A stretch of 64,000 nucleotides of DNA from Sisyra terminalis (lineage: Eukaryota; Arthropoda; Insecta; Neuroptera; Sisyridae), in NCBI GenBank assembly GCA_958496175.1, contig OY292275.1:40377701-40441700 (forward strand), read 5' to 3'. Numbering within the stretch: the first letter of the stretch is position 1; each line of letters opens with the position of its first letter. This document shows positions 11,067-22,126 of the stretch, in pieces. Under the pieces are notes generated by a model. It saw nothing but the letters and a program-made list of their open reading frames with translations, made no database searches and was not told the DNA's origin. Both the position numbers and the translations under genes were made by a program.

Positions 11067-13544
11067 ATGGCAGCAGGGCCACAAACGCTGTTCAATAAAT
11101 TTCACAAAACTACTATGGCAATCAAGTCATTGTCAGCCGATATATCTTTCTTGCAAAGATGTAAAGGAGAAGGGGTGTTTCCGAAATTCATTTCGTTAAA
11201 GGGACCAAAAAACAATGAAAGGGCAAACAAGGCTGTCGAAGCAGCTAAACTTAAATGGTTGAAGTGGGAGATAAGGGCTCTGTTCAGCAAACGCAGTGAA
11301 TTAGAACTACAGGCATACAGATTAAGTTTGGAGTTGACCGCCAAACTTAATAATCTGGATTTTGAACTTATGCTTGAAAAAACCCGTCATATGTACAGGG
11401 TGATTGAGCATAAATTGCAGCTCAAGCATATAAAACTGAAAAGGAAATTCAAAACTTTGAAAACAAATAAAGGGACACAAAGGAAAGCTGATACAGAATT
11501 CCATACGCAAAACCTCGTAACTAACCTATCTAAAACCAAATTTTCGGACCAAGAATTGAAATACCTCGAAAGAGGATTGAAATTCTCTCCGGCTCCATGT
11601 ACTATCCCAACTGAACAATTGATTGTAGATGTTGAATCTGCAATCAAGAGTTTGCCAGATGAGGAAAAACAGTACATTAGGCGCAGTTGTTTAAATGTAG
11701 TGCAGAAATTTACTGGTGTAAAACATAAAGACAACGATAATAAAATGGTTAAAAATTTAAAATCAAAAAATGTGTTTTATACAAAAGCAGACAAGGGAAA
11801 TTGCATAGTCATAATGGATAAAGATGACTATGATGGTAGAGTTGGGAAACTGCTGGAGGAAGGTCCTTACATCAGAATCACAAAAGATCCTCTACCGGGG
11901 ATGATTCGTGATGTCAAGGAGGCTCTCGCTAGTTGTAAAAATCTAGTAGAGAAAAGTGACCGTTTAAACCTACAACTCTCAAATCCATCAGTACCCAGAT
12001 TGTATTGCTTACCGAAAATACACAAACCAGGCAATCAAATGCGTCCTATTGTTGCGGGTATGAACGCTCCGACGTACTTATTGGCCAAATGGTTATGTAA
12101 ACGTTTCAACAACTTAAGGGCACCTGAAGGTTTTTCAATAAAAAATAATTTGGATTTGGTAGAAAGAATCAAAGACGTTAAACTAAAAGACACGGAACGT
12201 TTGATATCTTTTGATGTTAGTGCTCTGTTCCCTAGTGTTCCTATCAGTTTAACAATGGTTTTGTTAGAAATTTGGTTAAAAAAGAACAATATCCCACAAC
12301 CAGAGTTAGATGAATATGTTAGATTAACAAAACATTGCATGAACCAAACTATTTTTCAATTCAGAGGTTCATATTACCGACAAACACAAGGCACGGCCAT
12401 GGGCAATCCTTTGTCACCGTTCTTGGCAAATTTGTTTATGAGCAACTTCGAACTGCAGGCGAAACGAAATTGTGATAATTTTCCTAGGGTTTGGTACAGA
12501 TATGTTGACGACGTTTTTGCTATTTATAATGAAGGGACAATAGATCCGGACAAGTTCTTGGATTATCTTAACGCAATACAGCCTGGCATAACATTTACGG
12601 TAGAAAGAGAAAAAGATGGTAGTTTACCATTCTTAGACTTGAAAATAACCAGAAACCAGGGCAACCTGGTTTTTGACATCTATAGAAAACCAACACATGT
12701 AGATAGATATGTTATGGCTGAATCCGTATGTCATAATAGCCATAAACTGGCTGTTTTCCATTCCTTGATAAACCGACTCGTAAATGTACCTCTGGCAAAG
12801 AATCTGTTCACAAAAGAATTAGAATACATTAAAGGTGTGGCGACCTTTAATGGATACTCTACCAAAATTGTAGACAGAATTCTCAAAAGGGCTCTTTGGA
12901 GGAAAAAATTATCAGCAACCACTTTACGAACGATGGAAGGACCAGAAGACCGTTGGTCTGTGTTAACTTATTATCCAGGGATTTCCCAAAAAATCGAAAG
13001 GATATGGAAACAGTTTGGAATAAAGGCGGGATATACAACCAAAAAGTTGGGTGGATTTTTCAATGGTTCCAAAGATAAAATTCCGGACATACAAAAATCA
13101 GGAATTTATGAAATCCCTTGCACGGGCTGTGATAAAAGCTACGTCGGTCAGACTAGAAGACAAATAGGGGTTAGGTATAAGGAACATCTGGCAAACATAA
13201 AATATGCAAGAGTGGAAAAATCATGTGTGGCAGAACATGCACTGGAAACAGGGCATACATTTGCAGAAGTTAGACTTCTAAAAAATGTTCACCGCACAAA
13301 CAGATTGGATGCACTCGAAAGCATAGAAATTGTTAAGAGAAAGGGAAAGGTACTAAATTGGGAGAATGGTCCAATTCAAAATTCGGCACTTTTCGGGTTG
13401 CTTACGAAGGATTTGGTGAAAGTAAAGAAATTTGGGAACACACCCCCCTCCATAACCACATCGCAAAAAGAGAAAGGCACGACATATAAATTGAGGTCAA
13501 TCCGTGATTATTTTGTGAATCATCACATAGAAGTTACGGAGTGA
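11067..13544 (+). CDS. Penelope-like reverse transcriptase with GIY-YIG endonuclease (full copy 2)
   Basis: Intact 825-codon frame; its translation shows no difference from the minus-strand copy at 5315-7792. Domains in order: basic helical N-terminus, RT core from about 235 to 540 with YVDD at 479-482, linker, then GIY-YIG endonuclease about 676-760 with the CTGC cysteine pair at 685-688. It is preceded by a complete pseudo-LTR, the configuration expected of a transcriptionally competent Penelope copy. ATG context is TACACAATGG. This is the best candidate in the window for an active autonomous element, since frame, leader, 3' UTR and ribozyme are all intact. Confidence 0.95.
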   Translation: MAAGPQTLFNKFHKTTMAIKSLSADISFLQRCKGEGVFPKFISLKGPKNNERANKAVEAAKLKWLKWEIRALFSKRSELELQAYRLSLELTAKLNNLDFELMLEKTRHMYRVIEHKLQLKHIKLKRKFKTLKTNKGTQRKADTEFHTQNLVTNLSKTKFSDQELKYLERGLKFSPAPCTIPTEQLIVDVESAIKSLPDEEKQYIRRSCLNVVQKFTGVKHKDNDNKMVKNLKSKNVFYTKADKGNCIVIMDKDDYDGRVGKLLEEGPYIRITKDPLPGMIRDVKEALASCKNLVEKSDRLNLQLSNPSVPRLYCLPKIHKPGNQMRPIVAGMNAPTYLLAKWLCKRFNNLRAPEGFSIKNNLDLVERIKDVKLKDTERLISFDVSALFPSVPISLTMVLLEIWLKKNNIPQPELDEYVRLTKHCMNQTIFQFRGSYYRQTQGTAMGNPLSPFLANLFMSNFELQAKRNCDNFPRVWYRYVDDVFAIYNEGTIDPDKFLDYLNAIQPGITFTVEREKDGSLPFLDLKITRNQGNLVFDIYRKPTHVDRYVMAESVCHNSHKLAVFHSLINRLVNVPLAKNLFTKELEYIKGVATFNGYSTKIVDRILKRALWRKKLSATTLRTMEGPEDRWSVLTYYPGISQKIERIWKQFGIKAGYTTKKLGGFFNGSKDKIPDIQKSGIYEIPCTGCDKSYVGQTRRQIGVRYKEHLANIKYARVEKSCVAEHALETGHTFAEVRLLKNVHRTNRLDALESIEIVKRKGKVLNWENGPIQNSALFGLLTKDLVKVKKFGNTPPSITTSQKEKGTTYKLRSIRDYFVNHHIEVTE

Positions 13545-13837
13545 TCCAAGCTACTCGATGACCACTGATGAAGATTGCTTGGCAATCGAAATACGTATCT
13601 GGGTAATACGTCACGAATATTTTTGTTTGAACTTCTGTTCAAATTTATGTTGGAGGTATGATTTTTTAAATATTATTATATTGAGTTTATATATTATTAT
13701 ATTAAATTTGTATATTATTGTATTGATTTTGTATATTATTGTGTTAAATTATACTACATAAATTGAACTGCAATATATTTTATATATTGTATACACAGTA
13801 TAACTGTTCAAAGTCAGCGAAAAAATCTTATTTGGAT
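13279..13837 (+). repeat. Right pseudo-LTR / 3' end of plus-strand Penelope copy
   Basis: Second member of the 559-bp direct repeat. It includes the C-terminal codons, stop at 13544, ribozyme and terminal sequence GCGAAAAAATCTTATTTGGAT. The element ends at 13837, where the target duplication begins. The terminal 40 bases are missing from the opposite (minus-strand) outer end at 5062, so the two 3' ends differ in length. Confidence 0.85.
13556..13615 (+). ncRNA. Hammerhead ribozyme motif at right end of Penelope copy
   Basis: Same core as at 10777-10836: CTGATGA at 13565-13571 and predicted cleavage after 13599. Together with the left motif it brackets exactly one 2,779-nt unit on a plus-strand transcript. 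Confidence 0.78.
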
Positions 13838-13848
13838 AATTTTCATGT
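13836..13848. repeat. Right target-site duplication of the Penelope insertion
   Basis: ATAATTTTCATGT, the partner of 5052-5064. The first two bases may belong to the element end (GGAT) and the last three resemble the left element end, giving a duplication of 8 to 13 bp. Confidence 0.85.
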
Positions 13849-14745
13849 AAATTGCATCAATTTTTGTCAAATTGGCTCCATTTTTTTAGGGATATTTATT
13901 AGGAGCACAAGAAACTTTTTCAGCTCGGCGCCCATAAATTTAAAATAATGTTCCAAAAATGGCCAAGCTACAGCGAACCTATATCATGTATGTTTGAAGT
14001 TTCCTTAGTTATTGTCAAACTTTCTTTTTATACTTTTTCAAGAAACCTCCAAAAAAAAGCATCTTGCTTATGATAAAAATAAGGTAAAACGTAATATTTC
14101 TTAAAAGAATTATCGCTACTGTATTCGAAAATTCGTACCGTCAAAAAATTTTAATACTCTTCCCTTGTTTCTTTTTGTTTCATCAAAAATTATCATTTTT
14201 CTTACAGATAAAAAATAAAATTATTGTAAATTTAATTTTATAACTCCAGTTTCTAGGATTTCTGATTTTGAATTGTTATTACCAAGAATTCAGCAGGGTT
14301 GTAAAAATTCGGAGAAGTGCATTTCAAACAGCGACAATAGTTAGAAAGGTTTTATTTTGTTTGAAAATTCAATTGTACGCCCGTATGCTTCTGTTATTCA
14401 CCTCCCACACAAGTAAGAGACATTTACAATGAAGACTAAATATAAAACAGAAGTGAAATATAACTATATTAAATTATATCTATAAACTGCATTTGCAAGA
14501 ATATTCTACATGAGCAAAATTGTATCGAACATTGCAAACCATCATCCGTGCATTTTACGGCTTGTGGCAAATGAGTTTCGACAATCTATTGATTCACCAC
14601 TCTGAAAATTTAATTGAAATCGTTGAACAGAAAATTGAAAAGGTATAATTGTTAATAAAGGCTTTGAAATTAGTGAAATGAATGGGAACATTAAAGAGAG
14701 AATGTAATAAAGGATCTTTTCTAGCTAAACAAAAGACCATAAGTA
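13849..14745. other. AT-rich intergenic DNA
   Basis: No open frame of note, no recognised repeat, and no promoter signal. Confidence 0.5.
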
Positions 14746-14819
14746 TTATAGAAAAGCTATTGAGCTATTTTCACATAATGTAAATGTGTGCAAAACGAAC
14801 TTTCCGTATAGTAGTTGAA

Positions 14820-15010
14820 CGTACAAATAAGTAACTGATGATCCCGTGAGAGAGACGCTTCTACAAGTCCTGAAGGATGGAATCGTGCAGAGGCGTTCGC
14901 GTGGGCGATATTCCCTTTTCCCCGCGACACACTGCACCTGAATGCTCGCAACTATCCTTGCGTCACTTTGGCGTCCAGAACCAACGTCGACCCACGCAAA
15001 ACCCATCAAA
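14820..15010. other. GC-rich islet of unknown origin
   Basis: About 190 bp with many CpG dinucleotides (GTCGACCCACGC, GGCGTTCGCGTGGGCG, CCCCGCGACAC) stand out against roughly 70% AT surroundings. A 94-codon minus-strand frame (15030-14746) crosses it but has no domain I recognise and no clear splice sites. It may be a transposon remnant, an exon of an unseen gene, or a regulatory island. Confidence 0.35.
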
Positions 15011-15060
15011 TGAAAATTATTGTTCGCCACTTTTCTAAATCACTATATAACATCAGAAAA

Positions 15061-15745
15061 ATTCAAAAGATTGTCAAAGTGTGAAAATTATCGCAACATA
15101 TAAATTTGTCGTTATCGTTGTGATAATATTTTTAACGTTTTTGATTTGTAGACACTAAATGTAATGAGAATGATACAACAAAACTAAGATGATAAATTCC
15201 ATATACAGATAAAAAATACGTTTTGTCTTGCAAAAACTAGTTTAGATATAGATAGATATTAAATACATTATTACAATTAAAATATCGATTTGAAGGTAGC
15301 TTATTTCAAACTTTGTTTAAAAGGCACTTTTCGCTTTTTCATGTTACTCGCTATAGGTCAATTATAGTTATGTATCCTAGATTCAAATTTCATGACTGAC
15401 AAATAAGATAGGTGTTGTTTCTCGGATTACCTACTTATTATACTCGTAGACACATTTTTCCGGTGGTAAAAAAGTAATATGACTTTGACACAAAAAATTG
15501 ATTTTTCAAAGCAATTTAAGGAAAAAATGAGGGTTAAGTTATTAATATCGGGCATATACAATTCTTCTATTTATAAAACTATGATTTTACATTTTCCAAA
15601 ATATCCACAAATTAGGTATGGAATATGAAAAAATTAATCCTTTTTTAAGTACTTTGGGAACGAAGAATATTTCTTTGGATTTCATTGATTCTAGAACTTT
15701 AATCAACTTTAATTCAAAATTGTCATTAATAGTTTCAAATGTATA
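15061..15745. other. AT-rich intergenic DNA
   Basis: Nothing recognisable. A 76-codon minus-strand frame at 15587-15817 runs into the neighbouring foldback element and is not credible. Confidence 0.5.
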
Positions 15746-15948
15746 AAGCAAGCCATTCACGCTCCGACTTGCAGTCCAACTAGTTGGGCTACTAGTTGGA
15801 TCTTCTAGTTGGATCACCTAAATGATCCGACTATTCTGACTAGATATCTTCCAACTTCCAACAACACCATTCACGGTCTGACTTTAGATCGAACTTCGAA
15901 AGTCGGACCACAAGTTGGACTGCAAGTCGAAGCGTGAATGGCCTGCTT
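15746..15948. mobile_element. Foldback (MITE-like) element, 203 bp
   Basis: The ends are inverted repeats of 36 bp with two mismatches: left begins AAGCAAGCCATTCACGC, right ends GCGTGAATGGCCTGCTT. The motif CCATTCACG is repeated internally near 15,871, so the element has subterminal repeats too. No coding capacity. The target duplication could not be set. Confidence 0.75.
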
Positions 15949-16031
15949 AAAAAAATCAAAATTTAGAAGAGTAGAGCACATACGTTAGTTAAGCGGTCTC
16001 TTATTTTGAGCATTTTCAAAATTGTTCGATA

Positions 16032-16232
16032 TCACTCCAAAAATATGTGTCTTATTTTTTCTTTTAGTGTCATATCAGGTCCTCTTGACGTTGGCAATAA
16101 CATCGGTTTTCGGTTATAATATAAATAATTATATGACGCTTCGTTTATCAATCCAATCGCGAATATTCTCAGCCATGGCATATACTTTCTTCCAATTCCT
16201 CTGTGACCCTCTTTTTTTCCCAAACGGTTCAC
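16032..16232 (-). pseudogene. Unrecognised open frame downstream of the LINE relic
   Basis: A 66-codon frame beginning MNRLGKKEGHRGIGRKY. It lies beyond the zinc-knuckle end of the LINE relic on the same strand and has no homology I can name. It is probably repeat 3' sequence or chance. Confidence 0.2.
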
Positions 16233-16352
16233 CAGAACGAAGTTTGAAAAGCCTCAACACTCCAGCTCTAAGCTTATTATGTTCCCTGGGCCCTCATTTC
16301 ACCTATTGTATGCCAAAATCCAAGTATATTTCAGCAACCACCGAACAAGTCG

Positions 16353-17110
16353 CTATTCGTTAAGTTCAATACTGGGATTGGAGATTCCCAGCTTTTTTAA
16401 TCGCCATACAGAAAGAGTACTAGATTCCAATAAAACGTGAGTAGCAGTTGCATCCTTTGTCTGACAGAATCTGCATGTTGGAGGGTCCAACAGTTTCCAA
16501 ACAGTATGGAGATCCTTGCTTAGGTTTTTCATCATTTTTAGTGCGTTTTTGTCGCTTGGTTATGGTGTAATATAAAACCACTATAGGATTACTTTTTTGC
16601 TGATTGTGTTTCCTCAAAGCCTGGTTCTTGGCCAACAAATGATGTCACCATTCCATGGTGGACAAGAAGATCTGCCTTTTCGTTGCCCAGTTTGGCCTTA
16701 TAGTCCAGGACTCAACTCAATGTAACTTAGTTTTTGGCAACCACATTATTAAAGGTACACTGGCACTCCCATATAGTAGTTTGGATTTGACCTGCGGCTT
16801 TATCAACGAGAATTTACGGATTTCGCTGTTTTTCAAATCCCTCCGTAAACATTGCCCCGCACAAGCCAAAACAACAAATATTTCAGCCTGGTATTAAATA
16901 ATTGCTAGTTCCAGAGATACTGATAGTTTATAACTCTTGGTTTTTTCATATATACTAGTGTCCAGATCCATTATCTATTACAGAGTCATTAGTATACTAT
17001 ATTTGTCCGTGTGGCAATAATTTTTGTAGCCCTCTATTTTTACTTTGATTATTGTATCGGTCTCTTTTCATAGCACGCACTAGGTACGATATATTTCTTA
17101 CCTTAATAGT
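16353..17110 (-). pseudogene. Decayed LINE: RNase H and C-terminal zinc-knuckle region
   Basis: Minus-strand fragments in shifting frames align end to end as the 3' part of a non-LTR retrotransposon ORF2. Around 17,000-16,850 lies an RNase H-like stretch (SVIDNGSG, then QAEIFVVLACAGQCLRR, the usual FQAE-ILACA signature). Around 16,520-16,440 comes HTVWKLLDPPTCRFC, then a histidine as in the CX2C...H knuckle typical of LINEs with RNase H, followed by VLLE. Several stops and frameshifts interrupt it. Clade I or a relative is likely. RT sequence further upstream (to about 17,530) is too eroded to follow. Confidence 0.7.
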
Positions 17111-17530
17111 TACATAGTTACAACTGTAAATAGTTCCCGAACAGCGTTTTCTCTCCTTTAGAGTATTTTATTAGTCTGCATAGCTGTGTAGTATCAGTAT
17201 TCAGAGCATTCTTCTATACGACTATCTCGAACGCCTCCAGATGATTGATCGTAACTACTTGAAGAACTTAGATCTCAGCTCCGCATAACAATTCAGAACT
17301 AATATAACAATTGATCATTCTTTGACGAAGTGTTAGGATAAGTTATCGTTACAGATGAATGATTTCATTTTTAGAAATGTTTTTCAAGTTATTTCAATTC
17401 TGGATTTACCCTCTTTATCTGGTTCTATTTGTTCTGTGATGAAACATCCCGGATATTAGAGTTGGGTAATTCTCTCCCAATGTTTTGTGAATCTATTTGT
17501 AGGGAAGTATACGAATGCGGGGTGTTGCGA

Positions 17531-19256
17531 AATTACATTGAACAATTAAAATTTCGTATGCAATAAATAATTAAATTAAACATTATGTTTTTTATTTTAT
17601 TTTTTCGTGTAGAAAATGGCCAAAGTAAGAGACTTCTACGGTCAATTAACTTAAACAAAAGTATTATTTAAAAAGGGAATACCAAATTCGTGTATATTGA
17701 AATATTTGATTTCAGTTACAAATTCCGAATATATATATTTGTTATAGTTTAAATTCACCACTTTTATATCATATTTTAGATTATTTATTACTTTTATTAA
17801 TTTGTTTATTCTGGTTCAGCTTAGCAAAAATCAATTACTTATGGGTCCGTAATTCATTTTATCCCCTAATCTGCCCTTAATTCGTCAAAGTGTGTGCTTA
17901 TCTTTAAAAGGTTTTCCTTCTAATCTAATCAGCGCGTATATGTGTGTGCAAAAATTCAGCTTTTTTAAATAAAATAAAAATTTGTAGATAGAAATCAAAA
18001 TTTATTGCCCTTTTCAAGCATTTAGAAAAACAATAATACCATTCCAATAATTGAAGTGACATTAATGACTTAATATCGCATCAAATAATGGCATCTTACA
18101 TATAAAATTCACGCAAATGTTTATTTTATTCCATTTTTATTTTTAGATGAATTATACTTATATGTAACCAAGCATTTAACATAATTCTTTTTATAACATC
18201 TTCAGAAACAACGAAAACTATTAAAACTGTTTTTCATTTTAAAGAGTGTTGTTTCTAAGCCGATTCGGGGTAATAAAAAATAATTTTTGTACAAAAGTTT
18301 TTCTATTTCAATTCACCAACATTTTTATTCAAAGGAGCTTTAGTAAACAAAGATGGATGAAAATTTAGCAATAGCGTCAACTATGGAAAATTTAAATGAC
18401 CAATAAATTCTTTTCAGTATAAAAATAATATTAACTAGTATTAACTTTTAAATACATGACTAGGTTAATTTAAAATCTTAATACATATCAATAGAACGAA
18501 AGTTGATTCGAAGATTGAATGAAACACAGCTTTACCCAAAAAAGCAAATTAGGGAATTAACTAAGTTTTATTCATGACTAATACCTATGTATTGATTTCA
18601 CTGAATCATTTGAACAAAGAATCATCAACTTTTATTTAGGCTAAAGAATATCGACGACTCGATATTTTCTTTCCAGTAAACCTAACATCATTTCCGTCAA
18701 CGTTTTATGGGTTGTAAAACCAACTTTCAGTCTCATTCGAGCTTTTATGATTAGTTTGATAAAATATATATTTCAAAACATTGAATCATCCAATTTCTTT
18801 GTAATGTTGATTTTGCCAGTCTATGTAAATTAGCTAGTGTAGGAGTAAAACATAATTCTAGTGAAAAATGTGAATCATTTATATTTCCATGTTTGAATAA
18901 TAAGCGGCAAGAAAAATCGATTTCCTAATGTAATTTAATTAAAAACTTTTGATTAATCAAATAAAGTCAGAGAGCAGAGAATGAATTTACAATTCAAATT
19001 TTTAGCAAACGAAATTTGGACCATTCATATAGTATTATGTAACACTTTTCAGATTTATAATTATTATGTTACTTGCTACTGTTCCATTCACGCAAAAGTT
19101 ATTATATATAGAACATTTAGTTCATATGAAGGTCAAGAGTCTGTTTAAAATTCATGGTACAATTTAACACTTGATCTCAACAGTTTTCAATTGCAGTTTA
19201 TAATTTGAGGGTAACTCTCTATTTGTTATGATTTAGGTCAGAATAGCAATTTATTA
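17531..19256. other. AT-rich intergenic DNA
   Basis: Long low-complexity A/T tracts and no frame above background. I see no gene. Confidence 0.5.
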
Positions 19257-20365
19257 TTAACTAACTGATGCCCGTGACTTCGTCTACGTGACAATATGAT
19301 TGTATTATTTTCTTCAAAATTTGCATATTTAAGAATTATATATCGAAAACTTTTGTTTATATTTTAACGCCTTTAAATAAGTTCATTTCTTGAAATGTTG
19401 ATTTTTTTAAAAAAAGTTACTAAATGTTTTATTAATTCTTAAAAACTATCCGATGATACTCAACACGATTATTTAAATTGATATTTTATACCCGTTAAGC
19501 GCAAGATGCATTCTTACAATATGGTATATATTTAATAATTTTTGAATCAAAAGTGTCATAAGATGGATAAGTCGATCTAAAGTTGAAATATGACTTAATA
19601 TAGAAAAATATTCATAATTGTAAATTCAATATTGTAAATGGATATATTATCTTCAAATGATAATTGAAATTGGGTCAAAAATTCAAAAGCATAGAGTCTA
19701 GTTTTTTATAAATAAATAGGATTTCCAGACACTGATCCAATTAACGAATGAATGTTTTTCCCAAAACCATTACCTTACCAGGCACAATCTCGAAGTTTTA
19801 ATTATTTTACGAAACTTATTTCCCGATAATCACGATCACGTATGCAGGTAATCATAGCGATAACCATTTTATATATTTAACCACTGTATAACAATACACT
19901 CTACGTATATTAATATTTGAATTTGATACAATGAAACTATATGAAACTATTTCGAGCTCTCCACACATGACTGACATATACTCTACGGAAAATATATGAA
20001 ACTTAAAATGTTTCTACACACATTTTAAGTTTCATTTATCGTTATAACTTGCTCGTTTTAAAAATTTCAAAATACCAACTGCTTTTAAAAAATTGTTCTT
20101 TATCCGATAGAACTACTAATTTTTGTTAACATAATTGTCGGTAACTATTATTAAATTTAAATTTCTATTGCAGACGGTTGCGTAACATCACATATAACTT
20201 TGCCATCCCTTTTCACCCTGATAGGGAAGGAATTTTCAAAAATCCGTTTTTATTGGATTCCTACATCATATAAGGGATGTATTCTCCAAATTACACGACT
20301 CAACGATCAATGGCTTAGGCTGTAGCTTGATAGATCATTCATCCGGACAAACGAATTTTTAAGTA
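19257..20365 (+). mobile_element. Fragments resembling insect LINE (RTE-type) 3' sequence
   Basis: At 19,268 TGCCCGTGACTTCGTCTACGTG matches a phrase very common at the start of RTE-type repeat tails in insects. At 20,200-20,350 CATCCCTTTTCACCCT, then GGCTTAGGCTGTAGCTTGATAGATCA matches another widespread retroelement tail. Whether the two belong to one insertion is unclear, as the DNA between is AT-rich and unremarkable. The family names rest on recall of such phrases and need a repeat-library search. Confidence 0.4.
19996..20035. repeat. Perfect 16-bp hairpin
   Basis: ATGAAACTTAAAATGT at 19996-20011 is perfectly complementary to ACATTTTAAGTTTCAT at 20020-20035, with an 8-base loop. It is too short for a standard pre-miRNA stem and is probably a relic of an inverted repeat. 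Confidence 0.5.
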
Positions 20366-20620
20366 AAGATAAATAAAGAAAAATTGTTTGTCATGTCCTG
20401 TTCCATTTATCAGTACCTAAAATAATTTGGGTAAAATAGCAAAGTATACTGTTAAAAATTTTAAGATCCATAAAGAAGCCATTGTCCTCCATACATTTTA
20501 GAAAGTTCGATCTCTACAAAAATTTGGCATCAAGCAAAAATAAATAATCAAATCGTAGCAAATCAACTCAATATATTGGATGTGCATAAGACTTTCCAAC
20601 AAAAACTTTTTTTTAATTTT

Positions 20621-20700
20621 TATTTATCGTTTCATAACTACCAAAGTCTTTAGCGGCTCTAGAGTTAGAAAAGTTTTTGGGCGGCCACCTTAATCACTTT
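20621..20700 (-). mobile_element. Internally deleted tRNA-derived SINE
   Basis: The minus strand matches the 3' body of the family (TATCGTTTCATAACTACCAAAGTC, CTCTAGAGTTA) joined straight to the head region (GGGCGGCCACCTTAATCACT). The middle B-box segment is lost. Confidence 0.6.
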
Positions 20701-21313
20701 TGTTGAACCAACCAAAAAAATTTTTTTTTTTTCGTCTTAAAACTATATTAATTATACTACTTACTAGATCAAGGTACAGCGAAAAATGTCCGACAATTTG
20801 AAGATCATTGGGAAATAGCTGCGTGATAATCAACTATCCTTGAATGTGAATATAACGACGTATATGGCTTTAGGGAATTATCGAGCTAATGAATCGGATA
20901 AGCTTAAGCTCTATATATATTACGATAGAATCATTAAAAGGATTGAAAGATGTAGTTACCTGGAAGTAAATTTTGATTATCACATAAGATGGAACTATAA
21001 TATTTCGGATTTGATTTAAAAACTGAAATTCTTCCTGTTTGTATTTCAAAAATTCCAAGATAATCTTAATAAAAGTCTCTTAAAATTATAGTTTATTAAA
21101 TTATAGTGAAGTTTGAAATTATAGCATGGGGAGGATGTTGTGATAGAAGCAGCGCTTAATTTTTACAAGGATCAATAGGAGCTGGTGCCTAGAGCGGCAA
21201 AATTGGAGAGTGAAAAAAAAAGTGTTATCAAAATTGCTCAATATAATGAATTAGTTCGCCGAATTAATCGTTTTTTGTTTAATAGATAGTTTCAAAATTT
21301 CAATTCTTGCATA

Positions 21314-21496
21314 ATGTGTAAAATCGAAATTTCATTAGTTATGATTTTGGCACTTTTAGTTAAAATTAATAATCAAAATAATGTAATTAATGTATTTTCA
21401 AACGTTCACGTATTATCTGACGTACTTCAACGTTTAGGTTGTGAAGATTTAATTGACCAATTTGCAATTCAAAAAGTTAGGCGTGTTTACGTGTGA
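21314..21496 (+). pseudogene. Small ORF, possibly transposon-derived SAM-like segment
   Basis: 60 codons. The C-terminal half (VLSDVLQRLGCEDLIDQF) has the hydrophobic spacing of the short SAM-like helical segment found in some insect transposon-derived proteins (L-x3-L...L-x2-LI-x2-F). The start region is a plain hydrophobic stretch. A nearby repeat-like patch favours a mobile-element origin. The function is unknown and the frame may be chance. Confidence 0.2.
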
Positions 21497-21934
21497 AAAA
21501 AATTAACATAATACAATTATGAATCGCCCTTAGTGCAAAATTTATTATTCTTAGAAGAAAACAAATATTTGTTATGCTATTGAAGTATGTAAAATATATT
21601 AAATTTTCTATAATAAATTTATTCTTTTTATTTCTTAAAAATAAGATATCAAAACTTGAACTTTAAATGAAGTTTCAGTGTAGAGGCGGCATTTTTAGCA
21701 ATGTCCAGCGGAGGCATTAAGTTTGAATCCGGCCCGGGATAGCAGCTCCAAAACATTTATCAAAGTAGATAATAAGTTAAAAGATATAATAAATGGGCAA
21801 TTCTTGGCATTAGAGATACCTTTATATTCCAATCTTCAGTGGATCACTTAGAGATTATAAAAAAACTTTACCTTGAATGCAAAGTAAAGTCTGTGCAAAG
21901 TGAAAAATTGCAATGAAAAAGTGCAAAGTAAAAA

Positions 21935-22126
21935 ATGTGGAGCGAAAAATATTTGAATATGCTACCAAATGAACTGAAATGTTTATCTATGCCAAAAGAT
22001 CGCATAAAGTTATTTATAAGTGTGGATAATCGAAATTTCTGTAATTCTTCAATTTTAGCGGATAAATATAAGCCTATGTTCAGATTAAGTGGCATATCTC
22101 TACAGGACATATGTTTGTATATTTAA
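21935..22126 (+). pseudogene. Small ORF of unknown nature
   Basis: 63 codons with a mixed, non-repetitive composition (LPNELKCLSMPKDRIKLFI...YKPMFRLSGISL) that looks more protein-like than most frames nearby. No domain is recognised, and there is no promoter or convincing splice site. It lies 440 bp after another small frame on the same strand, so the two might be pieces of one decayed element gene. Confidence 0.2.

Larger units (their letters stand above)
5062..13837. mobile_element. Compound Penelope-like retroelement (tandem plus inverted copies)
   Basis: The order is: minus-strand full copy, minus-strand 5'-truncated copy, plus-strand partial copy (pseudo-LTR), plus-strand full copy. In both orientations successive units repeat with a period of 2,779 bp. 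The minus arms 5062-7719 and 7841-10498 are direct repeats, and the plus repeats are 10500-11058 and 13279-13837. No mismatch was noticed between copies in DNA or translation, so the insertion looks very recent. Both outer ends are element 3' ends, and the 5' breakpoints meet head-to-head at 10498/10500. Tandem or partial-tandem copies with inverted neighbours are typical of EN+ Penelope-like elements. A 13-bp duplication flanks the block. Because the arms are identical, an assembly error is possible in principle, but the clean target duplication argues against it. Confidence 0.93.

Noticed and set aside
14746..15030. 94-codon minus-strand frame
   Set aside because: Open mainly because the islet is GC-rich; no domain, no splice sites. 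Kept only as an islet.
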